DNA from: Paenibacillus sp. PL91 | GTDB taxonomy: Bacteria; Bacillota; Bacilli; Paenibacillales; Paenibacillaceae | Assembly (NCBI RefSeq): GCF_012935325.2 | Contig: NZ_JABBYG020000001.1 | Span: 124,001-188,000, forward strand | Direction: 5' to 3' | DNA length: 64,000 nucleotides | Part shown: positions 15,928 to 24,660 of the stretch, in pieces | Position numbering within the stretch: the first letter of the stretch is position 1 | How the letters are laid out: each line of letters starts with the position of its first letter | The notes under the pieces: model-generated | What the model saw: the letters and a program-made list of their open reading frames with translations, nothing else | Told to the model about the DNA's origin: nothing | The model's database searches: none | Position numbers and translations under genes: made by a program

Positions 15928-16896
15928 ATGTCTGCAGTCAAATCAATCGCAGTACTGACAAGCGGAGGAGATTCGCAAGGAATGAACGCAGCCGTTCGTG
16001 CTGTCGTAAGAAGTGCACTATTTTATGGATTAGATGTGTATGGCGTACAGCGGGGCTATCAAGGGCTTATTAACGATGATTTGCGCCAAATGGATTTGCG
16101 AAGCGTAGGCGATATTATTCAGCGCGGCGGCACTATTTTGCAAACGGCTAGATGCAAGGAGTTTGTTACCGCTGAAGGCCAGCAGCGCGGCGCTGAAGTG
16201 CTGCGTGCAAGAGGCATCGACGGCTTGGTCGTTATTGGCGGCGACGGCTCGTATCAGGGCGCGAACAAGCTAAGCAAGCTTGGCATCAAGACGATGGGCC
16301 TGCCGGGAACGATAGACAACGATATCCCGTTCACGGATATTACAATCGGCTTCGATACCGCGGTAAGCATCGTTGTTGACGCAATTAACAAAATCCGCGA
16401 TACGATGTCCTCGCACGAGCGTTCGTCGATCGTTGAGGTTATGGGACGTCATTGCGGAGATATCGCGCTTCACGCTGGTCTTGCGAGCGGTGCTGAAACG
16501 ATTCTTGTGCCGGAGGTTCCGTTCGAGCTTACGGAGGTTGCCGAGCGTATGAAAACGAACTTTGCCAAAGGGAAGCGCCATAGTATTATTGTCGTCGCAG
16601 AAGGCGCCGGCAAAGGCGAGGATGTCGCGCAGCAAATTACCTCACACTGCGGAATTGAACCGCGCGTAACGGTGCTCGGCCACATTCAGCGCGGCGGAAC
16701 GCCAACGGCAATCGACCGTATTTTGGCAAGCCGCCTTGGCGATTTTGCAGTAAGACAGCTTATGAATGGCGATTCAGGCAAAGCTTGCGGCGTAGTTCGT
16801 GGTGAGCTTGTTACAACTGACATCGATACTGTGGTAAACACGAAGAAGCCTTTTGACATGACCATGTATGATTTGGCCCTTCGTTTATCCCAATAA
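15928..16896 (+). CDS. pfkA: ATP-dependent 6-phosphofructokinase
   Basis: A 322-residue PfkA that phosphorylates fructose-6-phosphate in glycolysis. GGDS-QGMNAAVR (residues 13-24) is the nucleotide loop; GGDGSYQGA (104-112) has the glycine at the position that is Asp in pyrophosphate-dependent enzymes, so ATP use is expected; PGTIDND (126-132) carries the catalytic Asp; HIQRGGTPTAIDR is the substrate loop. ATG 15928 has GGAGG about 8 nt upstream; an in-frame ATG at 15904 is unlikely. pyk, its usual partner, is not adjacent; instead it follows ytpB. Confidence 0.95.
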   Translation: MSAVKSIAVLTSGGDSQGMNAAVRAVVRSALFYGLDVYGVQRGYQGLINDDLRQMDLRSVGDIIQRGGTILQTARCKEFVTAEGQQRGAEVLRARGIDGLVVIGGDGSYQGANKLSKLGIKTMGLPGTIDNDIPFTDITIGFDTAVSIVVDAINKIRDTMSSHERSSIVEVMGRHCGDIALHAGLASGAETILVPEVPFELTEVAERMKTNFAKGKRHSIIVVAEGAGKGEDVAQQITSHCGIEPRVTVLGHIQRGGTPTAIDRILASRLGDFAVRQLMNGDSGKACGVVRGELVTTDIDTVVNTKKPFDMTMYDLALRLSQ

Positions 16897-16950
16897 TACA
16901 AGCGAGCAGCACAGATGATCCTTGCTGTCATCGCTCGAATAGCAGCATCG

Positions 16951-17002
16951 CAACAAAAAAAGTCCACCAACGCAATCAAAGCGCAGGTGGACTTTTTTGT
17001 TG
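16951..17002. terminator. Bidirectional terminator between pfkA and the DUF4015 gene
   Basis: A 17-18-bp stem CAACAAAAAAAGTCCACC / GGTGGACTTTTTTGTTG with T-runs on both strands. Confidence 0.9.
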
Positions 17003-17017
17003 CTAAAGGCTGTTTGC

Positions 17018-18214
17018 TTATTTGTAAGCAACGCCAGGCGAATATTTATTGCCGGCATTCCAGAGCAGATACTCCTTAACTCCTGTATCATGAAGTGCTT
17101 TTATTTGAGCTTCAACCTCTGTCTTCCCATATTTGATGAAGTGGCCGCTGCCCAGCCAGCTTGCTGTGAAATCCTGAATCCACGGGCGAATGATCGGCTT
17201 TAGCTCCACGATAGGATCGAGCTTCTTGTGTGTGTCGAGCATAGCCCCTTTAATGGTCTCATAAGGGCTTCGATCGGGATCTTTCTGTTTGAACCAACCC
17301 GTACTGTAATGGCTTGGATAGATCATAGGCGATATGACATGCACATCATTCGATATTTTCACGAAGTCTTGCCCGATTCCTTCGGCTGCCGGCACGGATG
17401 CTGCATATCCGAAAATATCGACCGAGACGCGTACGCCAAGCGGCTCAAGCTGCTCGCGCGCATATTTTACGAAGCCTGCAACGGCGTCAACCCGGCTTTG
17501 CTCTGTTTTGCTGAAGGTGAGCGAGGCTGCTTTTTTCTCGAAGCCCTCGGGAAACCGCACATAGTCAAATTGGATCTCCTTAAAGCCAAGTCTAGCCGCT
17601 TCCTTAGCCACGGCGATGTTGTAATCCCAAACCTCCTTGCGATAGGGGTTGACGAAGCTTTCGCCTCTGCCATTTTTCCATATCGTTCCGTCCTGATGCA
17701 GGAAAGAGAGCTCCGGCTGCTTGCGGGCAAGCACCGTATCCTTGAACACGACTATTCTTGCTATCGGATAAATTTTGTGCTGCTTTAGCGTTATCATCAT
17801 TTGGTCGATATCCCGGATATATTTCTTGGAAGCACCAACCTCCTGCAGCTCAGGTGTCGTTGTAGGATATGTAATGTATCCGTTATCATCTTTAATATCG
17901 ATTACCATACTGTTTAAATCGGTGTCATCCAGCAGCTTCAACAAAGTTTCCATGCGTGCGCCGCCCGCGCTGTGGGCTGTTACATAGATTCCCTTTATCG
18001 GCGGTGTATCCGGCTGCGGATCCTGCTTGATAGGCCCAGCGTCAGTGGTACCTGGTTTTTTGCCTCCGGCCAAAGTTGAATCCGGTTGAATAATGGTTTG
18101 ACCAGCTGCGGAATTTAGGTAGGCAATTGCAAGCTGCTTGGCTGCGGCGCTTTCTTCTCCGCTTCCTGTGAGCAAGCTGTACAGCAGCAGTAAGGTTGAA
18201 ATGATGATGTCCAT
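17018..18214 (-). CDS. Putative glycoside hydrolase, DUF4015 family, exported
   Basis: A 398-residue protein with an N-terminal hydrophobic stretch (MDIIISTLLLLYSLL) that could act as signal peptide or anchor, a low-complexity Pro/Asp/Gly linker (residues 40-70) and a TIM-barrel domain. Family hallmarks are KGIYVTAHSAGG, NSMVIDIKDDNGYI, YPIARIVVFKD, EIQFDYVRFPEG and ISPMIYPSHYSTGW, matching the DUF4015 (COG1306) branch related to GH13/GH18-like barrels. The substrate is unproven; a cell-wall or exopolysaccharide target is plausible because the protein appears exported. No strong ribosome site except GGGGAGAGAG upstream. Confidence 0.82.
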   Translation of the reverse strand: MDIIISTLLLLYSLLTGSGEESAAAKQLAIAYLNSAAGQTIIQPDSTLAGGKKPGTTDAGPIKQDPQPDTPPIKGIYVTAHSAGGARMETLLKLLDDTDLNSMVIDIKDDNGYITYPTTTPELQEVGASKKYIRDIDQMMITLKQHKIYPIARIVVFKDTVLARKQPELSFLHQDGTIWKNGRGESFVNPYRKEVWDYNIAVAKEAARLGFKEIQFDYVRFPEGFEKKAASLTFSKTEQSRVDAVAGFVKYAREQLEPLGVRVSVDIFGYAASVPAAEGIGQDFVKISNDVHVISPMIYPSHYSTGWFKQKDPDRSPYETIKGAMLDTHKKLDPIVELKPIIRPWIQDFTASWLGSGHFIKYGKTEVEAQIKALHDTGVKEYLLWNAGNKYSPGVAYK

Positions 18215-18388
18215 TTTGCTCTCTCCCCGTTAGCTATTCTGTTCAAATTATAAAGCAGATGGCATGCTGGGTCATTAACTTTTTTGAAGGAATAACAAAG
18301 TATATGTGACAATGGAGCAAGAAAGGATCATTTTGTTTGCTGATTTAGGGTGCGAAAAAGAAGCGCTTTTACAGCGGTTATGCTTGTT

Positions 18389-18425
18389 AAAAAAACAAAA
18401 GCCAGCCGAGTTTGTCTCGACTGGC
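18389..18425 (-). terminator. Terminator of the 64-residue protein gene
   Basis: Read on the minus strand: a stem with GCCAG and CGAG arms around a 5-nt loop, followed by a long T-run (plus-strand A-run 18389-18400). Confidence 0.78.
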
Positions 18426-18453
18426 GCATAAATAATCCGTGTGTCCCGCATTG

Positions 18454-18648
18454 TCATTGTAACAAAGCTTCTCTCTGCTGATTGCAAATGCTGTGCTGCA
18501 CAATTTCCATTGCGTCAGCGGGTTCAAGCAAGGCTAGACCGTCGCGCAGCACGATGCTGATGTCCAATTCACGTGCAGTAAGAAAAGGACTAAGCTCTGG
18601 GGCAAGCTTCTCTACAATTTGAGACAATTTGACCGTTTCCATATCCAT
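18454..18648 (-). CDS. Small acidic hypothetical protein, 64 residues
   Basis: The product starts MDMETVKLSQIVEKL and is predicted mostly helical, ending with KQREALLQ-like residues (CNQQREALLQ). AAAGGGTGAT lies about 9 nt before the ATG, and a well-formed terminator lies 29 nt after the stop, so a short independent transcript is likely. No domain is recognised; the TARELDISIVL segment hints at a small ligand or partner-binding domain but nothing firm. Confidence 0.6.
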   Translation of the reverse strand: MDMETVKLSQIVEKLAPELSPFLTARELDISIVLRDGLALLEPADAMEIVQHSICNQQREALLQ

Positions 18649-18786
18649 TGAGCATCACCCTTTCATATCGAATGTTTAGGGGAAATCATATGGCAAGAAA
18701 CCAAAGCTACGGGATACAAACATTATATCAGGATCATTTTCAAAAACATAGGGATACGGTGCAAAATCCATTCCTGCGTATATGGA

Positions 18787-19626
18787 TTAGTCTTTTGGCC
18801 TCGAAAAGTCGCCAATGACGCCCACCGTTTCCACGATGTTTATGAATGCATGCGGGTCGATCGTGGTTATGGTTTTGCTTAGCTCCGCAATTTCGTATTT
18901 CGTTCTTACAGTCATCAGCATATCGCGTTCAGACGATGAATAAGCACCGCGTGTTTTGATAATGGTAATGCCGCGCGGGTGCAGGAGCAGCTTCGCCAGC
19001 AGCTCATCGGTCTTAGTCGTGATGATAAAGGCTGTTAGCTTAATATGCCTCACATGAATGAGATCTACTAATTTTCCAGCGGAAAAAATGGCGACAAGCG
19101 AGTAAAGGGCAGAATTCCAGTTTTTTGTGAAAAGAACGAGCAGGGCGATGACGACGCCATTCAATATGAAAATAATCATTCCTACAGGCAAATCGCGCCT
19201 TCGCGTTACGATCGAGGCAATAATATCGAAGCCGCCCGAGGAACCGCCATAACGCAGAGCCAAGCCGCTTCCGAACCCGATGATAATTCCTCCAAAAACG
19301 GCGCCAAGCACGATATCATCGACTATTTTGACGATGGGGAGGAGCTGCAGAAAAAAAGTAGACGCGATGACGGTGTAGATGCTCCAAATAATAAACCGAT
19401 GGCCTACTACGAACCATCCCCATAGTAGAACCGGCAAGTTGAGGATAAAATAAAGCCATCCGATATTTCCGCCGGTTATATAGCCAATCATCATGGAAAT
19501 GCCGGATATGCCCCCGGCCAGCAGCTGATGCGGAATGAGGAAAAGATTGAAGCCAAGCGCAATAAGGAAGGCTCCTGCCGTCATGACCGGCACCGTATAA
19601 AGGTAACGCAGGGAGTGCGGATTCAA
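18787..19626 (-). CDS. YitT-family membrane protein (DUF161 + DUF2179)
   Basis: A 279-residue protein with five or six membrane helices in the first ~190 residues (GYITGGNIGWLYFILNLPVL, GLALRYGGSSGGFDIIASI) and a soluble C-terminal DUF2179 domain (HPRGITIIKTRGAYSSSERDMLMTVR split by ligand-binding-type turns). The GGSSGGxDIIA segment is the signature of the family. Function unsettled. Monocistronic and divergent from the cshA-like helicase. Confidence 0.9.
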   Translation of the reverse strand: MNPHSLRYLYTVPVMTAGAFLIALGFNLFLIPHQLLAGGISGISMMIGYITGGNIGWLYFILNLPVLLWGWFVVGHRFIIWSIYTVIASTFFLQLLPIVKIVDDIVLGAVFGGIIIGFGSGLALRYGGSSGGFDIIASIVTRRRDLPVGMIIFILNGVVIALLVLFTKNWNSALYSLVAIFSAGKLVDLIHVRHIKLTAFIITTKTDELLAKLLLHPRGITIIKTRGAYSSSERDMLMTVRTKYEIAELSKTITTIDPHAFINIVETVGVIGDFSRPKD

Positions 19627-19781
19627 TGCAATCGCTCCTATGCAACCGACGTAACTGTTTGCTTCATTTTGTCACGATTAGTATGGCTTTAATTGGTTCG
19701 CTGGTATTCATGAATGATTGTGTGCTATAATGATTTGGATATTCTTAAGTAGGCTGCAGATAAAAGGAGTTTGAGAAAAGT

Positions 19782-21398
19782 TTGAAAACATTTGCTGAAT
19801 TTGGCTTGGAACCAAAAGTGTTGCAAGCAATTACCGAACTTGGATTCGAGGAATCTACCCCGATTCAAGACAAAGCGATCCCTATTGCTATGGCTGGGCA
19901 AGATTTAATTGGCCAAGCTCAAACGGGTACTGGAAAGACAGCGGCATTCGGAATTCCGCTCATTAACAAAATTCCGACAAGCGAGGAACGCATTGTCGCA
20001 TTAATAATGACGCCAACCCGTGAACTCGCTATTCAAGTGGCTGACGAGATCGGGAAGTTAACTCGATACAAAGGTCTTCGCTCGTTGCCGATTTATGGTG
20101 GACAAGAAATTGGTCGTCAAATCCGTGCACTGAAGAAGAAGCCTCAAATTATTATTGGTACGCCTGGTCGTTTGCTTGACCACATCAACCGCAAGACGAT
20201 CCGTCTTGAAGATGTGCAAACGGTTATTTTGGATGAAGCGGATGAAATGCTCGACATGGGCTTCATGGATGACATTCAATCCATCCTGAAGCAAGTGCCT
20301 GATGAGCGTCACACGATGCTGTTCTCCGCTACAATGCCAGCTAACATTCAGAAGCTAGCACAACAATTTCTGAAAAACCCTGAGCATGTATCGGTTATTC
20401 CGAAACAAATCACAGCACCGCTTATCGAGCAATCTTACATTGAAGTGCACGAGCGCCAGAAATTCGAAGCACTTAGCCGTTTGCTTGATATGGAATCGCC
20501 TGAGCTTGCAATCATCTTCGGCCGCACAAAACGCCGGGTTGATGAGCTAAGCGAAGCGCTTCAAAAGCGTGGTTACACTGCTGACGGTTTGCATGGCGAT
20601 TTGTCACAAAACCAACGGGATAGCGTAATGCGCAAATTCCGTGACGGCAGCATCGATGTGCTGGTAGCGACTGACGTTGCTGCACGTGGTCTCGATGTAT
20701 CTGGCGTAACGCATGTTATCAACTTTGACCTTCCTCAGGATCCTGAGAGCTACGTTCACCGTATCGGTCGTACCGGCCGTGCAGGGAAAGAAGGTACAGC
20801 TTGGTCATTCGTGACGCCGCGCGAGACAGATCATCTGCATTTCATCGAGAAAGTTACGCGTCAGAAGATGAGCCGCAAGCCGCTTCCAAGCATTGCAGAA
20901 GCGATTGAGGGCAAACAACGCGTAACGGCAGAGCGTCTTCTTGAAGTCGTTCAAAACGATGAGTTCTCAGAATACAAAGCGATTTCCATTCAATTGCTTG
21001 AGCAATATGATTCCGTTCACCTCCTTTCCGCAGCAATCAAATTGCTGACTGGCGAGAAGAAAAACGTGGAAATCGAATTGACGCCGGAAGATCCGCTTCG
21101 CGCTAAGAAACGCAAGCCGGACATTCGTTCGAACGGTCGTCCATTCAACCGCAGCGGCTCTTCTTCTTACGGCGGCAACCGCAGCGGCGGTACTGGCGGC
21201 AGCGGCGGAGGTTATCGCGGTCGCGATGACAGACGCAGCAGTGGTAGCAGCAGCACTGGCGGCAGCTCACGCGGTGGCTATGAGTCCCGTGGCGGCAGCA
21301 GCAGCAGCACCGGCGGTTACGGCGGCAAGAGAAGCAGCGAAGGGCGTACTGAAAACCGTCGTCCAAAAAGCTCTTCCGATGGCTACGTAAATAACTAA
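19782..21398 (+). CDS. cshA: DEAD-box RNA helicase (CshA-like)
   Basis: A 538-residue ATP-dependent RNA helicase. Motifs in order: Q-motif near residue 20, AQTGTGKT (I), PTRELA (Ia), TPGRL, DEAD (in ILDEADEML), SAT (III), [10 protein letters not shown] (V) and [10 protein letters not shown] (VI). After the helicase core there is a C-terminal RNA-binding region and a disordered Gly/Ser/Arg-rich tail (residues ~450-538), as in CshA-type proteins. TTG start with AAAAGGAG at 13 nt; no better start nearby. It should act in RNA turnover and cold adaptation. The terminator after it shows a single-gene transcript. Confidence 0.92.
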   Translation: MKTFAEFGLEPKVLQAITELGFEESTPIQDKAIPIAMAGQDLIGQAQTGTGKTAAFGIPLINKIPTSEERIVALIMTPTRELAIQVADEIGKLTRYKGLRSLPIYGGQEIGRQIRALKKKPQIIIGTPGRLLDHINRKTIRLEDVQTVILDEADEMLDMGFMDDIQSILKQVPDERHTMLFSATMPANIQKLAQQFLKNPEHVSVIPKQITAPLIEQSYIEVHERQKFEALSRLLDMESPELAIIFGRTKRRVDELSEALQKRGYTADGLHGDLSQNQRDSVMRKFRDGSIDVLVATDVAARGLDVSGVTHVINFDLPQDPESYVHRIGRTGRAGKEGTAWSFVTPRETDHLHFIEKVTRQKMSRKPLPSIAEAIEGKQRVTAERLLEVVQNDEFSEYKAISIQLLEQYDSVHLLSAAIKLLTGEKKNVEIELTPEDPLRAKKRKPDIRSNGRPFNRSGSSSYGGNRSGGTGGSGGGYRGRDDRRSSGSSSTGGSSRGGYESRGGSSSSTGGYGGKRSSEGRTENRRPKSSSDGYVNN

Positions 21399-21765
21399 TT
21401 AAGCTTTACCCATAAGTTTTCCAAAAAAAACCGAGGAAGTCCGTGTCCCTAACGGGCATCCGGTCGTCCTCGGTTCTTTTATTGTTAATCTATAATGTAT
21501 CTTGGTAATAATTAGATTTGCTGAGATTAACATTTAGAATAAACATAACGAGATTGTAACCTGTAGAGGTGAATTAACCGTGCTGCGCTTTTGTAGCAGC
21601 AACCTCTTTTTGAACTTCATAATAGTGAAGGCTGAAGCTTTATATCCTTTGTGAATAGGTTTATGCCGTTTAGACACTAGCCTAGGAAGCGGAAATTGGG
21701 CGGTTACATGTCACTATGCAAGTTGGTCTGGTGGGAGTAATCTTACTTTTCTGGAGGCAGATCCG
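21399..21765. other. Intergenic region downstream of the helicase
   Basis: A 367-bp gap. It starts with the helicase terminator; the remainder carries no reading frame with a ribosome site. A short stretch near 21563 (TGTAGAGGTGAATTAACC) resembles part of the 188-bp repeat but is too short to call. Confidence 0.4.
21427..21480 (+). terminator. Terminator of the cshA-like gene
   Basis: Stem CCGAGGA / TCCTCGG with an internal second hairpin in the loop and a trailing TTCTTTTATT. Confidence 0.8.
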
Positions 21766-22542
21766 ATGGAACCAAGAGGGCTAATGGGTGGGTTTTACCG
21801 AATTTCTGAATGGATTATGCGGTTATCGGTTATCAATGTATTATGGTTGGTCTGTTCAGTTCCATTCGTTTTCTTCGCGTGGGGATTGGTTTTATCACAG
21901 GATGTCAATCAAGTGTATTCCGCTCTTATTGCTATGGCGGTCGTTGCGCCGTTTACCTTGTTTCCAGCTACTGCAGCCATGTTTGCGGTTGCCCGCAAAT
22001 GGGTAATGGGCGAAGGCGATGTACCGTTGTTCAAAACTTTTTTCCGCGGCTACAAGGAGAACTATAAGCAAAGTATGCTTGGCGGTATCATTTATACGAT
22101 ATTGCTAGCGATTATGATCGTTGATTTTATCGTATACCGTGAGCAATTGAATTTGCTTTCCTACATCTTTATTGCTTTTCTAGTGCTGCTAATCGTATCG
22201 CTATTTAATTTTTTCTCCATGCTTGTCCATTATCATATGAAAACGTTTCAATTGCTGAAAAATGCCGTCCTCATTACAATCGGCAAACCTTTCCGTTCCT
22301 TGTCCACTGCGATTATGAGCGGTGCGGTTATGTATTTCAGCACGAAGTTTACGTTTCTTATTCCATTCTTTATGGGCAGCATCATTGCTTACCTGGCATT
22401 CTGGAACTTCCACTTGATTTACCAGAAGCTGCAGGATCAAGCGGAGAAAGCGCGTTTGGCGGAGGAAGAAGAGGCGGAGAAGGCTGCTGAGCTTGACCGG
22501 ATCGATCTCGTTAAGGATGATTCGAACGGGTCCAGTAAATAA
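21766..22542 (+). CDS. YesL-family membrane protein (DUF624)
   Basis: A 258-residue protein with five or six membrane helices and a short charged C-terminal tail (EEEEAEKAAELDRIDL). The N-terminal MRLSVINVLWLVCSVPF and ATAAMFAVARKWVMGEGDVPLFKTFFRGYKENY-type stretch (here broken for length) are the DUF624 hallmarks. Members often neighbour ABC sugar importers; none is here. The start codon ATG 21766 has a GGAGG 6-8 nt upstream (TCTGGAGGCAGATCCG). Confidence 0.85.
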   Translation: MEPRGLMGGFYRISEWIMRLSVINVLWLVCSVPFVFFAWGLVLSQDVNQVYSALIAMAVVAPFTLFPATAAMFAVARKWVMGEGDVPLFKTFFRGYKENYKQSMLGGIIYTILLAIMIVDFIVYREQLNLLSYIFIAFLVLLIVSLFNFFSMLVHYHMKTFQLLKNAVLITIGKPFRSLSTAIMSGAVMYFSTKFTFLIPFFMGSIIAYLAFWNFHLIYQKLQDQAEKARLAEEEEAEKAAELDRIDLVKDDSNGSSK

Positions 22543-22555
22543 CAGTCGATCAAAG

Positions 22556-22584
22556 TTTACTTTTTCTTTTGTTCGGTCTATAAT
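22556..22584 (+). promoter_or_regulatory. Sigma-A-type promoter for the 6S RNA
   Basis: -35 TTTACT (22556-22561), 17-bp spacer, -10 TATAAT (22579-22584). The predicted start falls at about 22591, at the base of the RNA's closing stem. Confidence 0.7.
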
Positions 22585-22590
22585 AGCAAT

Positions 22591-22770
22591 ACCTCCTGCG
22601 ATGCTCGTTACGGCTTTACGCTGTTTTGAACCAATGGCTGTTTCACGGGAGACCAATATCGAAGCGTAGCTGACATGCCCCCGAAAGGGGATCTCAAAAG
22701 CGGTTCTGCGGTCACCCACCTGCGTAAGCGGGTTCAGAAACATGTGAGTCGGACGGCATAGGCGGGTTCT
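22591..22770 (+). ncRNA. ssrS: Probable 6S RNA
   Basis: About 180 nt, the usual 6S length, behind a perfect -10. The ends pair: ACCTCCT then ATGC near 22590-22604 with GCAT then AGGCGGGT near 22757-22767, and a second arm GTTTTGAACC (22623-22632) pairs with GGGTTCAGAAAC near 22732. The segments GACCAATATCGAAGCGTAGC and GGTCACCCACCTGCG match what I recall of 6S RNAs of Bacillota and echo E. coli 6S features. 6S RNA mimics open promoter DNA and sequesters sigma-A RNA polymerase in stationary phase. No reading frame is present. It is not SRP, RNase P or tmRNA by sequence. Identification is from memory plus pairing, not a covariance search. Confidence 0.75.
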
Positions 22771-22782
22771 CATTTTTAAATG

Positions 22783-22826
22783 AAGAGCATTTGCTGGTTA
22801 AATCCAGTGATAGCTCTTTTTTCATG
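22783..22826 (+). terminator. Terminator after the 6S RNA
   Basis: Stem AAGAGC / GCTCTT with an inner TGCTGG / CCAG(T) arm, followed by TTTTTTC. Confidence 0.7.
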
Positions 22827-22882
22827 GGACAAATCATGGTATCATATAGAGTAATGTACATAGATGCCGGAGGGGGAGATCG

Positions 22883-23275
22883 TTGTTGTTGAAGCGGACC
22901 TTGATCGGGCTACTGCGCAGTCATGAACAGACTGGTGACAAAGCCAAGGATCCAATGCTCAAATCTCATTTCTACAAGCTTTCCAAAGATAAGGCTTGGG
23001 AAGAAGTGATATCGACTCTTAAGAAAATGCAAGGTTATAAAGTGCTGCATGAGGTGCAATCTGTTGGTGAGATTGTACTCGAGAAGCGCACGGCATTTGG
23101 AAGAACGATGGACATTACGGTTTCCGTGATTAGCGTTAATCCGCTACAATCGGCAGTCGATATTTATTCAGCATCCCGCGGATCTCTTGGGGATCTTGGT
23201 TCTAATTACAGAGTCATTCTGGATTTGTACCGCACACTTGATAAGAAGCTTGCAGCCTTTAAAGTTAATAGTTAA
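22883..23275 (+). CDS. DUF1499-family protein
   Basis: A 130-residue cytoplasmic protein. The closing motif YSASRGSLGDLGSNYRV matches the DUF1499 signature (SxSRxGxxDLGxNxxR). TTG start with GGAGGGGGA about 8 nt upstream; no ATG in place. Function unknown. It stands alone between the 6S RNA terminator and its own terminator. Confidence 0.75.
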   Translation: MLLKRTLIGLLRSHEQTGDKAKDPMLKSHFYKLSKDKAWEEVISTLKKMQGYKVLHEVQSVGEIVLEKRTAFGRTMDITVSVISVNPLQSAVDIYSASRGSLGDLGSNYRVILDLYRTLDKKLAAFKVNS

Positions 23276-23283
23276 TACATAAA

Positions 23284-23321
23284 CAAAGCGAGGAAGGATA
23301 TCCTTCACTCGCTTTGTTTGC
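23284..23321. terminator. Terminator between the DUF1499 gene and tpx
   Basis: Stem CAAAGCGAG / CTCGCTTTG with an internal AAGGAT / ATCCTT arm and a T-containing flank; lies between convergent genes. Confidence 0.8.
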
Positions 23322-23356
23322 AATCTGTGTATTTTTGAGCTCAATAAAAGTACGTA

Positions 23357-23875
23357 TTATACGAGCGCTTTGACTGCGTTGATCGCTTCTTCATAATTCG
23401 GGTGCTCTGTCATTTCCGGCAAGTATTCCACATACTGGATCGTGTCGTTCGCATCGATTACGAAGATTGAACGTTGATCAAGGCCTAGCTCTTTAATGTA
23501 TACGCCATATGATTCGCCAAAGCTGTGTGCTTTGTAGTCAGATAGCAATACGACTTTGTCGATGCCTGCAGCACCGCACCAGCGTGCTTGTGCGAAAGGA
23601 AGGTCAACACTTACCGTAAGCACAGCAACGTTGTCGCCGAGCGAACCAGCAGCTTCGTTGAAGCGACGAGTTTGTGCGTCGCAAACGCCTGTATCGATGG
23701 AAGGCACAACGCTGATTAATTTGATTTTCCCAGCGTAATCCTTAAGGGATACGTTTTCTACGAGCGATTTGTTGAGGCTGAAATCAGGAGCTTTGTCTCC
23801 TACTTTCAATTCTGGACCAACTAATGTGATCGGATTGCCCTTAAAAGTGGCAGCTCCATTACGTTCTTGTGTCAT
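23357..23875 (-). CDS. tpx: Thiol peroxidase
   Basis: A 172-residue atypical 2-Cys peroxiredoxin that reduces hydroperoxides with thioredoxin as donor. The peroxidatic site is SIDTGVC (Cys65) and the resolving cysteine is in ARWCGAAG (Cys100). The real start is ATG 23875, with AGGAGG 9 nt upstream; the open frame upstream to 23980 is not used. It is monocistronic and divergent from the rhomboid gene, with 104 bp between starts. Confidence 0.95.
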   Translation of the reverse strand: MTQERNGAATFKGNPITLVGPELKVGDKAPDFSLNKSLVENVSLKDYAGKIKLISVVPSIDTGVCDAQTRRFNEAAGSLGDNVAVLTVSVDLPFAQARWCGAAGIDKVVLLSDYKAHSFGESYGVYIKELGLDQRSIFVIDANDTIQYVEYLPEMTEHPNYEEAINAVKALV

Positions 23876-23979
23876 GTGTGAATTTCCTCCTCTAAATGGA
23901 ATGGTGGTCAATACCAGATTTATTATAATCGTTATGAAACGACCTTGTCCAATTATTGGAGAGAAAAGGGGTTGATGCA

Positions 23980-24621
23980 ATGATTTTTTTGCGGTATGAA
24001 AGCTTTCGTTCCTATTTAAAGCTATATCCCGTAACGTCTGCGTTGATTGCTTTAAATATTATTTATTTTATTGTGGTAGCATCAACTGGCGATCCAAACA
24101 ATGGGCTGCACGCGATTAATTTTGGCGCATTTGTAACCGTCCCGGATATCAATCCGTATGGAATGCTTGAGCCGTGGCGTTATATTACGTCGATCTTCAT
24201 GCATTCAGGCATTGAGCATCTGCTCTATAACATGTTTGCTTTGCTTGTATTCGCGCCGCCGCTGGAGCGCCTTCTAAATAGCGTAAGATATGCTTTTTAT
24301 TATTTGCTTTGCGGCATTGCAGGCAATGGAATGAGTGCTGCAATGAATGTTATTGAAGGTGATCCCACATGGCATATAGGTGTGGGGGCTTCAGGTGCGA
24401 TTTACGGCATTTACGGTGCGTTTCTGTACATTTCCTTGTTCCGAAAATCGCAGCTTGATGAGAGCTCGCGTAAAACGGTGTACACGATATTAATTTTTGG
24501 GGTTGTTTATTCCTTTCTTGTGCCGAGGATTGATTTGTGGGCGCATGTTGGAGGTGCATTAGCCGGCTTTCTTCTGTACCGCGTATTCGATCGATTGAAG
24601 ACGCGCAGAAACAGCGCGTAG
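23980..24621 (+). CDS. Rhomboid-family intramembrane serine protease
   Basis: A 213-residue six-helix membrane protease. Catalytic serine in GASGAIYG (S138), catalytic histidine in [12 protein letters not shown] (H189), and the conserved HLLYNMF (H80, N84) that shapes the oxyanion site. It cleaves single-span membrane proteins; the client is unknown. ATG 23980 follows AAAAGGGGTTG; an upstream ATG at 23956 has no ribosome site. The LysR gene starts 39 nt downstream. Confidence 0.92.
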   Translation: MIFLRYESFRSYLKLYPVTSALIALNIIYFIVVASTGDPNNGLHAINFGAFVTVPDINPYGMLEPWRYITSIFMHSGIEHLLYNMFALLVFAPPLERLLNSVRYAFYYLLCGIAGNGMSAAMNVIEGDPTWHIGVGASGAIYGIYGAFLYISLFRKSQLDESSRKTVYTILIFGVVYSFLVPRIDLWAHVGGALAGFLLYRVFDRLKTRRNSA

Positions 24622-24660
24622 AATGAAAATTATGTATATACGGGAGAGAATCTAACCGGT

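Noticed and set aside
21563..21580. Short similarity to the 188-bp repeat (TGTAGAGGTGAA)
   Set aside because: Only about 14 of 18 bases match and no flanking similarity is seen.
23876..23980. Longer N-terminus of thiol peroxidase
   Set aside because: The extension lacks a ribosome site and overlaps the rhomboid start; ATG 23875 has AGGAGG.
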